The position numbers were made by a program, and so were the translations under genes. Shown piece by piece: positions 8,341-16,513 of a stretch of DNA of 64,000 bases (position 1 is its first letter; the number at the start of each line of letters is the position of its first letter). The notes below the pieces were generated by a model. It saw nothing but the letters and a program-made list of their open reading frames with translations, did not search any database and was not told the origin of the DNA. The stretch is from Bacillus sp. FJAT-29814. GTDB taxonomy: Bacteria; Bacillota; Bacilli; Bacillales; Cytobacillaceae. The stretch is from positions 119,414 to 183,413 of the forward strand of contig NZ_LMTJ01000010.1 of the NCBI RefSeq assembly GCF_001510715.1, written 5' to 3'.

Positions 8341-8901
8341 TTAAATTTTGCCTACAAGGTCAAGGCTTGGCTTAAGTGTTTCGCCGCCTTCTTGCCATTT
8401 AGCCGGGCAAACTTCGCCTGGATTGTTGCGAACATATTGTGCTGCTTTGATTTTGTTAACAAGTGTGCTTGCGTCACGGCCGATGCCGTCTGCGTTGATT
8501 TCCATAGCTTGTACAACGCCGTCTGGATCAATGATGAAAGTGGCGCGTTGAGCAAGACCTTCGTCATCTAAAACATCGAATAAAGTAGAAATTTTGTGTG
8601 AAGGGTCGCCAATCATTGTGTATTCAATTTTGCTGATGGCAGGTGAGTGATCATGCCATGCTTTATGTGTAAAATGAGTATCAGTTGAACAAGAATAAAC
8701 TTCTACGCCAAGCTCTTTTAGAGTTGCATATTGGTTTTGCAGGTCTTCAAGCTCAGTAGGGCAAACGAATGTAAAGTCTGCTGGATAGAAGCAAAGAACG
8801 TTCCATTGACCTTTGAAAGTTTCTTCACTTACTGATTTGAAATCACCGTTTTGGTAAGCTTGCGCTAAGAATGGTTGTACTTCTTTTCCGATTAAAGACA
8901 T
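8341..8901 (-). CDS. ahpC: Alkyl hydroperoxide reductase subunit C (2-Cys peroxiredoxin)
   Basis: A 186-aa typical 2-Cys peroxiredoxin of the AhpC/Prx1 class that reduces H2O2, organic peroxides and peroxynitrite. Peroxidatic Cys in FVCPTE near residue 47 and resolving Cys in EVCPAKW near 165 are present; nearly colinear with B. subtilis AhpC. The start ATG at 8901 gives [11 protein letters not shown] and follows AGGAGGA (complement of 8910-8916). First gene of ahpCF; the PerR-type box and AT-rich inverted repeat upstream imply peroxide induction. Confidence 0.97.
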   Translation of the reverse strand: MSLIGKEVQPFLAQAYQNGDFKSVSEETFKGQWNVLCFYPADFTFVCPTELEDLQNQYATLKELGVEVYSCSTDTHFTHKAWHDHSPAISKIEYTMIGDPSHKISTLFDVLDDEGLAQRATFIIDPDGVVQAMEINADGIGRDASTLVNKIKAAQYVRNNPGEVCPAKWQEGGETLKPSLDLVGKI

Positions 8902-8935
8902 GTTAAATCTTCCTCCTAAATTATGTTTATATAAC

Positions 8936-9021
8936 AACTAATTATTTGGTTTTAATAATTAGTTATTTAAAATAATTCTAATACAATACATATTATTATA
9001 TATATTTAACCATATTGTCAA
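8936..9021 (-). promoter_or_regulatory. ahpC promoter with PerR-like box
   Basis: On the minus strand, TTGACA (complement of 9016-9021), 17 nt, then TAATAA (8993-8998), or TATAAT two bases closer. Downstream, TTAGAATTATTTTAA (8967-8981) matches the PerR consensus TTATAATNATTATAA at 13 of 15 positions. An 11-bp inverted repeat AACTAATTATT / AATAATTAGTT (8936-8964) lies between the box and the ribosome site. The rest of the gap to 9180 is AT-rich without further genes. Confidence 0.7.
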
Positions 9022-9180
9022 GAATTATAACCTTAAAATTTTCCAGTGACTTTCTGTATAATAATGTAAACGCTATCATTTAGATGAGCCAGCGTTGGCC
9101 GCAGGCAGCTTTTTTACAATAAAAAATTAATTTTGATAGAAGAGCATTGATTTTCAATTAATATATATATTCTCAATTGA

Positions 9181-9214
9181 AAAAGGTACTGCGATTATCC
9201 GCCAGTACCCTTTT
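9181..9214 (-). terminator. Terminator of the HTH/F1-beta-like gene
   Basis: GGGTACTG and CAGTACC arms with an 11-nt loop, followed on the minus strand by TTTT; ten bases beyond the stop codon. Confidence 0.65.
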
Positions 9215-9223
9215 AGGCTCTTT

Positions 9224-10276
9224 TTATAGTTTTCCAATAAATGTGAGGAACTTTAATTCTTCGGCATCTGTTCCGCCGTCAAGGATTTTTCGGACATCAT
9301 TTAGCGTGTCTTTAAGGTCAACAGATTCACCCTTTAGTCCGGTGTACTCTTCTGCGACATAGAATGGCTGGGTCAGATAGGCCTCTAACCGTTCACCACG
9401 GTTATAGGTCTCCAGTTCAGCGGAAGGAATTCCATCCAGCCCCCTGACAGTGACCAAAGAACGCAGCTCTCGATAGCGGCGCAGCAGTTTTTGGGCACGT
9501 TGTTGAATGAATAGATGATTTTGGTCCAGGTGTGCTCCCTCTAATACCGAAGATGTAGAGTAAATCGGGTTGACAGCAGGGAATTTATGGCGCGCAGCGA
9601 GATCCATATCAAATTGAAATACTGTTTCCAGTGGACCATAAGGAAGGTCTTCATCAACAGCCGCCCCTTTTAAATCGAGGAGAAATGTTGTTACAGATTG
9701 GATGTCAGCATCGTGAAGCTTATCTTGGAGTTGAAATATTTCCCCAGTAAGTACATGAGAGCGATCTGCGGTAAAAATAACATCGGTATTTTTTCCTAAG
9801 GCAAGTGTTTGTTCATAAGCTTTTTCAATCGAATCGACAACCACATCGACATGTTCGGTAATGTCATTGATTTCCGGATGATTCCCTTCCGGCTGCAGCA
9901 AAATAATAGAGTAACCTTCTTTCTTAAGCCGGTAATATAACTCGCCAAGAACGACAAGCTGTCCCATTCCAGGCCGTGCCACCAATCCGACTGTCCCGCC
10001 TTTGGCGATTGGCGCAAACAAATCCAACGTTTTTATTTTGGTTTCAATCATTTCCACCGACTCCCCTCGTAATATCAATTCATCCAAACTGCATTGGGCC
10101 AAAGATGCCAGCGTAACCAAGGTGCGAACCTCCGCGCGTCCGATCGGGATTTTCCCGGTACATAAATTGGAAACGGTAGCCGGACGCAAGCCAACCGATT
10201 TTGCCGCACTAGTCAGGTTCGGTACCCTTCTGCGCAGCAAAGATACATTTAATCTTAAATTTTCCAAAATTTCCAC
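9224..10276 (-). CDS. XRE-type HTH fused to a catalytically dead F1-ATPase beta-like domain
   Basis: A 350-aa protein of unusual composition. Residues about 15-70 form an XRE-like helix-turn-helix (SAAKSVGLRPATVSNLCTGK). From about residue 77 to the end it tracks the nucleotide-binding and C-terminal domains of ATP synthase subunit beta: ETKIKTLDLFAPIAKGG, then the P-loop position, PAVNPIYSTSSVLE, RRYRELRSLV, YLTQPFYVAEEYTG, LKDTLNDVRKILDG and a terminal FIGKL. The P-loop reads ARPGMGQL where beta has GGAGVGKT, so the Walker A lysine and threonine are gone; the Walker B acidic segment and the catalytic GERTREG are also not recognisable. Binding of DNA is likely, ATP hydrolysis unlikely. Two 23-bp direct repeats sit upstream. 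Role unknown. Confidence 0.8.
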   Translation of the reverse strand: MEILENLRLNVSLLRRRVPNLTSAAKSVGLRPATVSNLCTGKIPIGRAEVRTLVTLASLAQCSLDELILRGESVEMIETKIKTLDLFAPIAKGGTVGLVARPGMGQLVVLGELYYRLKKEGYSIILLQPEGNHPEINDITEHVDVVVDSIEKAYEQTLALGKNTDVIFTADRSHVLTGEIFQLQDKLHDADIQSVTTFLLDLKGAAVDEDLPYGPLETVFQFDMDLAARHKFPAVNPIYSTSSVLEGAHLDQNHLFIQQRAQKLLRRYRELRSLVTVRGLDGIPSAELETYNRGERLEAYLTQPFYVAEEYTGLKGESVDLKDTLNDVRKILDGGTDAEELKFLTFIGKL

Positions 10277-10302
10277 CCCTTTGATTTATATGGTAATTTA
10301 TT

Positions 10303-10348
10303 TTACTCTAAAAAGCAATTTATTATTACTCTGAAAAGTAATTTATTT
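10303..10348 (-). promoter_or_regulatory. Two 23-bp direct repeats upstream of the HTH/F1-beta-like gene
   Basis: Copies at 10303-10325 and 10326-10348 (plus-strand reading TTACTCTnAAAAGnAATTTATTn) differ at only four positions, and a third partial TTACTTTT follows. Each half contains TTACT...AGTAA dyad symmetry. They lie 27-72 bp before the start codon, where an autoregulatory operator would be. Confidence 0.6.
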
Positions 10349-10362
10349 TACTTTTAGCAAAA

Positions 10363-10417
10363 AAGAAACAGGGGACAACTCTGTGCTTTTGAAGCACAAA
10401 ATCGTCCTCTGTTTCTT
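10363..10417. terminator. Long hairpin, member of an ACAGGGGAC hairpin family
   Basis: Outer arms AAGAAACAGGGGAC / GTCCTCTGTTTCTT (one mismatch) enclose an inner GTGCTT-TTG-AAGCAC hairpin. Similar outer arms recur at 49101-49156 and 62808-62846. Lies downstream of the MBL gene on the minus strand, so probably its terminator. Confidence 0.6.
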
Positions 10418-10449
10418 AGTACTTAGTTTATTTTAGGGGATTTCCTCAT

Positions 10450-11238
10450 TCACAAGCGCTTGTCAAATTCTCTTTGTTCGCCATAGCCAAGTGTGACGAC
10501 ATTTGTATTTGGATAGTCATTTAATAGTTCTTTAAACTCTTTGTCTTTATCAATCATATTCACAATGACAGGAAAGGTCTGCAGCAGCAGGGTCAGGGAT
10601 TCGGGCGAAGTGGCGGTTTCGTTTGATGGAAAGGTGTGGCTCGGGATGACATATCTTACCTTTAATAAATGTTTAACGGCATATGCAGCTTCCCTCGGGC
10701 CCATCGTAAAATGCCCTGATGCGGAAAGGATGGCGATTTCAGGCTCATAAACGTCTTGAATCAGCTTCATATCTGACATCAATGCGGTATCGCCTGAATG
10801 ATAAACGGTGTAATCATTATGGAAATCAAAAATATAGCCTGCAGCCTCACCGGCATAAACAGGAGGTCCTTCGGTTTCCCCATAAGAAGAGGTGTGTTTT
10901 GCCTGTACCATTGTCACCGTAGCGTCACTGAGCGAAACAGAGCCACCAGTATTAATCGGAAGCACGTTTTTCATGCCTTTTTGAAGTAGGATTAATGCCA
11001 ATTCATACTGGGCCACAATCAGGACGTCCGGTTTATGAACGACGAGCTTGGAAAGTCCGCTTGTATGGTCGAAATGTCCATGGGTTAAAAACACACAGTC
11101 AATAGTTTGATAGAAATCAGCCGTATCCAAATGTGGCGGGAAACCAGGATTTAAATCAAAAAAGGGATCGATTAAATAGTTTTTGCCTTCATTGCTTTGA
11201 AACAGATACATGGCATGACCAAGCCGGGTTATTTTCAT
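10450..11238 (-). CDS. Metallo-beta-lactamase fold hydrolase (UPF0173-like)
   Basis: A 262-aa predicted zinc hydrolase. It opens with MKITRLGHAMYLF, has the HxHxDH signature (THGHFDHTSG) near residue 55, an HSGDTA block near 144 and a later HT-containing segment, the ligand order of UPF0173/UlaG-like enzymes. Substrate unknown. I chose ATG 11238, eight bases behind GGGGTG; an upstream GTG at 11247 would overlap the site. Monocistronic, facing the NMO-like gene in the same direction across a hairpin. Confidence 0.85.
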   Translation of the reverse strand: MKITRLGHAMYLFQSNEGKNYLIDPFFDLNPGFPPHLDTADFYQTIDCVFLTHGHFDHTSGLSKLVVHKPDVLIVAQYELALILLQKGMKNVLPINTGGSVSLSDATVTMVQAKHTSSYGETEGPPVYAGEAAGYIFDFHNDYTVYHSGDTALMSDMKLIQDVYEPEIAILSASGHFTMGPREAAYAVKHLLKVRYVIPSHTFPSNETATSPESLTLLLQTFPVIVNMIDKDKEFKELLNDYPNTNVVTLGYGEQREFDKRL

Positions 11239-11323
11239 GAGCAACACCCCTTTTGTTTTAGTATAAATCTATTATTTTATAGCAGAAATATTCGTTATAT
11301 ATATGGGTCCAATTTAATAAGTA

Positions 11324-11373
11324 AAAAAGGCACCTGACTTATAAGCACTAATATGCTCTAAAGTCGGTACCTT
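11324..11373. terminator. Hairpin terminator of the GGCACC family
   Basis: AAGGCACCTGACTT (11328-) and AAGTCGGTACCTT (-11373) arms with an AT-rich loop, just past the stop of the nitronate monooxygenase-like gene. Confidence 0.65.
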
Positions 11374-11379
11374 CTATCA

Positions 11380-12333
11380 TTAAATGCAAGTTTCATATTC
11401 CCTCATGATGTTGTTGATGATCGTTTTAACCGGGAGGATTTCGTTAATTTCATGGACACGTGCTCCTGCAAAAACAAGGCCGTTTTCACAATCTCCATTC
11501 ATTGAGGTAACCAGAGAATCCATCGTGCAAAACCGATAAGAGCAATTTTTCAGGCAATCGATGCACTTCTTTATTCTCACCTTTTTTTCATCCAAAATCA
11601 GGTCGGTAAAATGGTTTTTGATCGCACGGCCCTGAAGCCCAACCGTCGTTTTTACCATAACTATGTCTTCCTGACGGGCATGAACATATTTTTCTTTAAA
11701 GGATAACGGCGCATCGCATTCCTCGCTGGCAACGAATCGTGTCCCCATTTGCACGCCGGACGCTCCCATCTTCAGGGCACGGGCCAGATCTTCTCCGGTC
11801 ATGATCCCGCCGGCAGCAATTACGGGAATCTTCACTGCTTCGACTACCTCCGGTAAAATATCGAATAAGGGCCGATCCGTTCCAAGGTGTCCGCCGGCTT
11901 CATGGCCTTCGACGACAACGGCGGATGCCCCAAGACGCTCCGACATTTTCGCCAGCCTTGCCGTGGACACAATAGAGATGACAGGTATGCCGGCTTCTTT
12001 GCCCCAAGCATACATGTCCCTTGAAATTCCCGCCCCTGAGATAATGAAATCAACTTTTTCTTCAATGGCTGCCTTCATTTTTTCAGCAAAGTCACTCATG
12101 GCAAAGAGAACATTAACCCCGATATAGCCTGCACCTTCTATGCTTTTTCTGGCCTTCCGAATATGAGTTCTCATCTCGTCAACTGTAATTCCGGTTCCTG
12201 AGATGATTCCGATTCCGCCGGCGTTGGCAACTGCGGATGCCAGCCCGCTTAAAGAAATTCCTACTCCCATGCCGCCTTGCATGATAGGAAATTTGGGTAA
12301 CATGTGACCTATTTTCAATTGTGGGAAATTCAA
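11380..12333 (-). CDS. Nitronate monooxygenase / FabK-like FMN protein with C-terminal Cys cluster
   Basis: A TIM-barrel flavoprotein of the 2-nitropropane dioxygenase/FabK superfamily, about 317 aa. Family motifs: PIMQGGMGVGISL at the N-terminus, GVNVLFA, VVEGHEAGGHLG near 170, and AAGGIMTGEDLARAL with GVQMGTRF for FMN phosphate binding. Near residues 262-274 it has CIDCLKNCSYRFC, a CX2CX3CX4C set that could hold an Fe-S cluster or zinc; not a feature of classic nitronate monooxygenases. TTG 12333 follows GGGG and gives the family-typical start; ATG 12354 has no ribosome site. Physiological substrate not known. Confidence 0.8.
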   Translation of the reverse strand: MNFPQLKIGHMLPKFPIMQGGMGVGISLSGLASAVANAGGIGIISGTGITVDEMRTHIRKARKSIEGAGYIGVNVLFAMSDFAEKMKAAIEEKVDFIISGAGISRDMYAWGKEAGIPVISIVSTARLAKMSERLGASAVVVEGHEAGGHLGTDRPLFDILPEVVEAVKIPVIAAGGIMTGEDLARALKMGASGVQMGTRFVASEECDAPLSFKEKYVHARQEDIVMVKTTVGLQGRAIKNHFTDLILDEKKVRIKKCIDCLKNCSYRFCTMDSLVTSMNGDCENGLVFAGARVHEINEILPVKTIINNIMREYETCI

Positions 12334-12479
12334 GCAAAAACCCCATTTCATCATTATTTTTAAGGATACCCTGTCATTGTATCAATAAAGCCGCAATGAT
12401 GAAGTGAGAAAATTAACACCTGCTCCTAATAGTTGATAATATTCGTTGGTATGACACTTATAATCCGAACGGAAAAAAG

Positions 12480-13649
12480 TTATCCCTCAGAAGCAGCCGG
12501 AGTTTTTACTTTAAGAATACAACTTAATGCAAACAGCATACTTACTGCTGCTGCAAAAAATAAGATTCCAAATCCCCAAAGGTCAATGAACAACCCCAAA
12601 ACAGGCGGTGAAACAATCGCAGCCAGCGAGGAAACCAAATAGTACAACCCAGTCCGCGTTCCAATCCTGTTTTCACTTCCGGCAGCTACTATAAACGGGT
12701 AGGCATTGATATTGATGCAGGCCCAAAACATGCCGCCAACCACAAGAAAAAACCGTAACACAATAACGGATTTCACCCAATTAAGTAGGAAAAACACTAA
12801 AACAAGGCCGCAAATTCCCAACAGAATCACTTTTTTCTCGCCGTATTTTGCCCCTAGCAGCCCGCTTGGAATCGAGGACAGAACAAAGCTTAGTGAAAAA
12901 AATGCCAAAGAAAAGGCAGAGGCGCTTTTGGACATGCCGAGTTCTTTCACCCCATATAATGTAAACAACGCCTCCATTCCTTGGATGGCGACGAACCAAA
13001 AGAAGATGGCAGCCAATAGGAAAATAGTTGCTGTGTTCAATTCCTTTTTATAGTCGAGTTTTTCGGTAGTGGAAAAAGTTTGTGGGAGCGCATCGCGGTT
13101 TTCTTTAATATTTTTAAAAATAACCATTAAAGCCACAAGAAAAATGGCTGCAACCAACAAAAACGGAAGCGATTCATCAATATTAAATAGATAGGCACCT
13201 GCACTAAACGCCAAGATGGCACCCAGTCCGCCCATAAAGTTTATCACCCCGTTCGCCTTGGTTCGCATCGGCTCAGGTGTAATATCGGGCATTAAGGCGA
13301 TGGTAGGGGAACGGAAAACCGCCATTGACAAATTCATTCCGACCATAAAAATAATAAGCGTGATTAGGCTGGTATGAAAGGGAATAAGTGCGATAAATGA
13401 AGCAGCCAACGGGATCCCAATCAGCAGATAAGGCATGCGCCGGCCAAAGCGTGTTTCGGTACGGTCGCTGCGGTGCCCGATATAAGGCTGCAGAAATAAG
13501 GCGAAATAATTATCAATCGTCATCAGAAACCCTATCAACGCCGTGCTTTCGAGATAATCATTCAAAAAGAAGGGAACAAAACCGTTGTATAAGGACCAGC
13601 CAATACTGATACTGAAAAAACCAAACCCCAATAACCAAATTTTCCTCAT
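12480..13649 (-). CDS. MFS transporter, SLC45 / sugar-cation symporter-like
   Basis: A 389-aa permease with 12 predicted membrane segments. The GHRSDRTETRFGRRMPY block after TM2 (residues about 58-75) resembles the SLC45 and GPH sugar:cation symporter groups, whose members carry sucrose, maltose or other glycosides. Other signatures: MPDITPEPMRTKANG and a central cytoplasmic loop around 190-210. Start ATG at 13649 behind GGGAG. No glycosidase is adjacent, so the sugar cannot be named. Confidence 0.78.
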   Translation of the reverse strand: MRKIWLLGFGFFSISIGWSLYNGFVPFFLNDYLESTALIGFLMTIDNYFALFLQPYIGHRSDRTETRFGRRMPYLLIGIPLAASFIALIPFHTSLITLIIFMVGMNLSMAVFRSPTIALMPDITPEPMRTKANGVINFMGGLGAILAFSAGAYLFNIDESLPFLLVAAIFLVALMVIFKNIKENRDALPQTFSTTEKLDYKKELNTATIFLLAAIFFWFVAIQGMEALFTLYGVKELGMSKSASAFSLAFFSLSFVLSSIPSGLLGAKYGEKKVILLGICGLVLVFFLLNWVKSVIVLRFFLVVGGMFWACININAYPFIVAAGSENRIGTRTGLYYLVSSLAAIVSPPVLGLFIDLWGFGILFFAAAVSMLFALSCILKVKTPAASEG

Positions 13650-13807
13650 CTAATAAGCTCCCTTCTCGAAATCAAATGGAAACAGAAAGAGGCATGGAAT
13701 AGGACAAAAGATTCAGGTAAATAAAAGAATGCTACTATTCTATGCAGTGATTTTTCATGATTGCGTATTTGTTTCCAACATTGCTTAAATGGATGGGAAA
13801 ATTCCAA

Positions 13808-13876
13808 GGCAAGAGGGCGGTTCTCTTGCCTCATAATTAAAAAAACAAGACTTGGCGTGGATCAAGTCTTGTTTTT
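13808..13876. terminator. Two hairpins upstream of the MFS gene; second is a strong terminator
   Basis: AAAAACAAGACTTG / CAAGTCTTGTTTTT (13841-13876) is a 14-bp stem with A/T tracts, terminating the minus-strand gene at 13895-14380. Just beyond it GGCAAGAG / CTCTTGCC (13808-13830) forms a second small hairpin in the MFS leader. Confidence 0.85.
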
Positions 13877-13894
13877 TGCTTTTTAAAATAGGAC

Positions 13895-14380
13895 TCACCT
13901 TCCTTTTGGCAAGTCCATATCAGGTTGTGGGTATATTTTTTCAAAGGCCTTTTGGAAGCCGAAATTTAAACATGCATCTGCTAAAAGTAACAGGAAAAAA
14001 TAACTTGATTTCACTTTAATGTGAAACACATTGAATTTCTTAAATAAAGCGATGACCGGAAAGGCATAAATCAAATCCGCTGCGATATTGATAAATGCAT
14101 ATAAAAGAAATTTCCCTTTTGATAAATAAAAAACCCATATATTCATCACAAGGTAAGGCCCAAATAGCAAAAGGAACGCAGTATGGGTCATATTTTTTTG
14201 ACCGCCTTTTACCTTCCACAATCGATGTGTCGTAAAGAAGAAAATCTCGCACATCACCGTTAGAGCGGAAAACAAAGAAACAGGAAGATACTTAACGAAC
14301 AACTTCTTTTTATTAGGAAGGAAAAAAACCGAAAGCCAAGAACCAACAAAAAAAGCAATCCTGATTGCAATAGGCAACAT
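13895..14380 (-). CDS. Small integral membrane protein (CBO0543-like)
   Basis: A 161-aa protein with about five hydrophobic helices and basic loops, resembling the CBO0543-family membrane proteins common in spore-formers. No catalytic motif is visible. The ATG at 14380 has only a weak GAGATGATG upstream. It is transcribed alone, divergent from the YhfC-like gene. Function unknown. Confidence 0.65.
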   Translation of the reverse strand: MLPIAIRIAFFVGSWLSVFFLPNKKKLFVKYLPVSLFSALTVMCEIFFFTTHRLWKVKGGQKNMTHTAFLLLFGPYLVMNIWVFYLSKGKFLLYAFINIAADLIYAFPVIALFKKFNVFHIKVKSSYFFLLLLADACLNFGFQKAFEKIYPQPDMDLPKGR

Positions 14381-14482
14381 CGTATCATCATCTCTTTTTT
14401 ACCAAGTAGTTTGCTAAGAAACCGGTATCCTTATTCAGAGACAAGGGTGTAATTTTTGTTAAAAAAAATTATTAAAAATGTA

Positions 14483-14531
14483 TTGACGAATATCAATAAT
14501 TATAATATTATCATTCTTGAGAATGATAATA
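14483..14531 (+). promoter_or_regulatory. Sigma-A promoter overlapped by Fur-like operator
   Basis: TTGACG (14483-14488), 17 nt, TATTAT (14506-14511). TATTATCATTCT / AGAATGATAATA (14506-14531) is a perfect 12-bp inverted repeat with a 2-nt centre, containing the ATTATC/GATAAT hexamers of Fur boxes. It covers the -10, so repression by Fur or a paralogue is likely. Confidence 0.7.
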
Positions 14532-14568
14532 ATTAAAACAAAGGGTAAAATTAAGGGGGAGAAAGAGT

Positions 14569-15336
14569 ATGGTCAGTACTGGAACAATTATTTCAATGGT
14601 ATTTCCGATTGTGTTTTCATTTGCTTTATTTGCGGGGTTGATTTTGTTTTATCGAAAAAGAACAGGGGTTGCGGCAAAGCCGGTCATCATAGGTGCAATT
14701 GGATTTGTTGTGATTACACAGGTGTTGGAAAAAGTGTTGCACCTCGGTGTTATCACAGCCTTTCCAAACTACGCCGATCATCCTGTACTCTGGGGATTAT
14801 ACGGAGGGTTGGCTGCAGGAACATTTGAAGAAATTGGCCGATTTTTGTTATTCGCTTGGCTATTGAAAAAGTACCATGACTACAAAGGCGGAATCTCTTT
14901 TGGAATCGGCTGGGGCGGCATCGAAGCAGTTCTCCTGATGCTGTTGATGATGGGTACAAATATTGCGTATGCGGTCTTGATCAATTCGGGCACATTTGAG
15001 TCGACATTGGGGGCTCAAATACCCGCCGATCAGGTAGCAGCGATTAAGGATACAATCTTAAACAAGGGGATATCATTTTATTTATTGAGTGCTGTGGAAC
15101 GATTCTTTGCGGCATTCCTGCAAATTGCCTTCAGTTTATGGGTATTAATCGGTGTGGTGAAAAAGAAATTTTCTTATGTGATTTACGCTCTGTTAATTCA
15201 TGCGGCCATTGATTTTCCATTGGTATTTGCGCAAACAGGATACTTCACAAATATGTGGGTCATTGAAGGCTATTTGGCCATCATCTTTCTTGTCTCACTT
15301 GTTCTCATTAAAAAGGCAAGACCACATTTACAGTAA
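14569..15336 (+). CDS. YhfC family intramembrane metalloprotease-like protein
   Basis: A 255-aa polytopic protein of the YhfC family, grouped with glutamic-type (ABI/CAAX-like) intramembrane proteases. The diagnostic segment is FEEIGRFLLF near residue 87, with paired glutamates, followed by GGIEAVLLM and a late HAAIDFP that could complete the active site. Length fits the family. ATG 14569 follows AAGGGGGA. Biological substrates are unknown. The Fur-like operator over its promoter suggests induction under iron limitation. Confidence 0.8.
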   Translation: MVSTGTIISMVFPIVFSFALFAGLILFYRKRTGVAAKPVIIGAIGFVVITQVLEKVLHLGVITAFPNYADHPVLWGLYGGLAAGTFEEIGRFLLFAWLLKKYHDYKGGISFGIGWGGIEAVLLMLLMMGTNIAYAVLINSGTFESTLGAQIPADQVAAIKDTILNKGISFYLLSAVERFFAAFLQIAFSLWVLIGVVKKKFSYVIYALLIHAAIDFPLVFAQTGYFTNMWVIEGYLAIIFLVSLVLIKKARPHLQ

Positions 15337-15342
15337 GTGCTT

Positions 15343-15378
15343 AAGGGACTCTTTCGCGGCGCGGAAGGGTCTTTATTT
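15343..15378 (+). terminator. Terminator of the YhfC-like gene
   Basis: GACTCTTTCG / CGGAAGGGTC stem with G-T pairs, followed by TTTATTTTT. Confidence 0.7.
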
Positions 15379-15463
15379 TTCAAAAAATCCAAGAAGCATT
15401 TCCTTTTGACATTATTTGTGTAAAATAATGATAGAACATTTCGCTGTAAAAGGGGGGGGATTC

Positions 15464-16453
15464 ATGCTTACGATTAAGGAAATTGCCGAACGGGCCAGTG
15501 TCTCGCGGACGACGGTATCCAGAGTATTAAATAATTCGGGTTACGTTAGTGAGGAAGCCAAAAGAAGAGTATTAAAGGTGATTGAAGAGACCGGCTATAT
15601 ACCGAGTGAAAATGCCAAGTCGCTTAGGACAAAAAAGACAAAGGTCATCGGGGTCATCCTGCCGAAAATCAGCACGGAAACTTCCAGCAGGCTTGTGAAA
15701 GGAATCGATGAAATATTGGCCAAGAGCGGCTATCAAATTCTGCTTGCCAATACAAATCTAAAACCCGAAAAAGAAATAGAATACCTGAAGCTGTTGAAAA
15801 GCCGCCATGTTGACGGCATCATTCTTTCCGCAACAAATGTAAACAGGTCTTTAATAGAAGAAATTTATCAGCTAAAAATCCCGTTTGTCACCGTCGGCCA
15901 ATATATCTCAGGCCTGGCCAATGTCGTATTTGATGATTATCAAGCAGCAAAGGATATGGTACAGCTCCTGATTAGAAAAGGGCATAAGCGGATTGCATTT
16001 ATTGGAGTGGATGAAAGTGACCGGGCTGTCGGGTACCTGCGGAAAAACGGCTACTACGATGCAATGAAGGAAGCGGGATTACCAGTGGAAGACAGCTGGG
16101 TGCAAAAAGGCGTCTTCAACTCGGAATCCGGCTATGAATCGATGAAGTCGATGATCGAAAACTCGGATAACCGGCCAACAGCGGTTGCAGCCGTTACCGA
16201 CCGGCTGGCCATTGGCGCGATGCAGTTTATCCAGCAGTTTGGCTTTTCAATACCTGAGGATATTGCCATCGCCGGAATGGGTGCTTCCGAGCTATCGAGG
16301 TACATTACTCCATCCTTAACAACGATTGATTTTTCAATGGAGGATGCGGGGCGTGAAGCAGCGGCGTTATTACTGGAACAAATCGATGGAGAAATGTACC
16401 ACGAAGAAATTAGAACAATAAATTATAGACTTCTTGAACGAGCTAGTATATAA
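15464..16453 (+). CDS. scrR: LacI family repressor of the sucrose operon
   Basis: A 329-aa LacI/GalR regulator: N-terminal HTH (TIKEIAERASVSRTTVSRVLN), hinge NAKSLRTKKT, then a periplasmic-binding-like effector domain to the end (VDGIILSATN, AVAAVTDRLAIGAM, TTIDFSMEDAG). ATG 15464 follows AGGGGGGGGA. It precedes the sucrose PTS and hydrolase genes, and four copies of a GTGTAATCGATTCCAC-like operator lie directly downstream, so it should repress scrAB and perhaps itself. The effector is presumably sucrose-6-phosphate or fructose, by family precedent. Confidence 0.88.
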   Translation: MLTIKEIAERASVSRTTVSRVLNNSGYVSEEAKRRVLKVIEETGYIPSENAKSLRTKKTKVIGVILPKISTETSSRLVKGIDEILAKSGYQILLANTNLKPEKEIEYLKLLKSRHVDGIILSATNVNRSLIEEIYQLKIPFVTVGQYISGLANVVFDDYQAAKDMVQLLIRKGHKRIAFIGVDESDRAVGYLRKNGYYDAMKEAGLPVEDSWVQKGVFNSESGYESMKSMIENSDNRPTAVAAVTDRLAIGAMQFIQQFGFSIPEDIAIAGMGASELSRYITPSLTTIDFSMEDAGREAAALLLEQIDGEMYHEEIRTINYRLLERASI

Positions 16454-16458
16454 TCAGT

Positions 16459-16506
16459 GTGTAATCGATTCCACAGTGTGAGATTCATCGATTACACTTA
16501 TTTTTT
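16459..16506 (+). terminator. scrR terminator built from operator O1
   Basis: GTGTAATCGAT (16459-16469) pairs with ATCGATTACAC (16487-16497), then TTATTTTTTG. The left arm is also the left part of operator O1 (GTGTAATCGATTCCAC, 16459-16474). Confidence 0.75.
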
Positions 16507-16513
16507 GTTATTT

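Noticed and set aside
13646-13834. 62-codon minus-strand ORF upstream of the MFS gene
   Set aside because: No ribosome binding site; its start lies next to a terminator U-tract and the product resembles no family.
13895-14380. Fur-like site regulating the divergent small membrane protein as well
   Set aside because: The operator overlaps the rightward -10 only; no leftward promoter could be placed with confidence.
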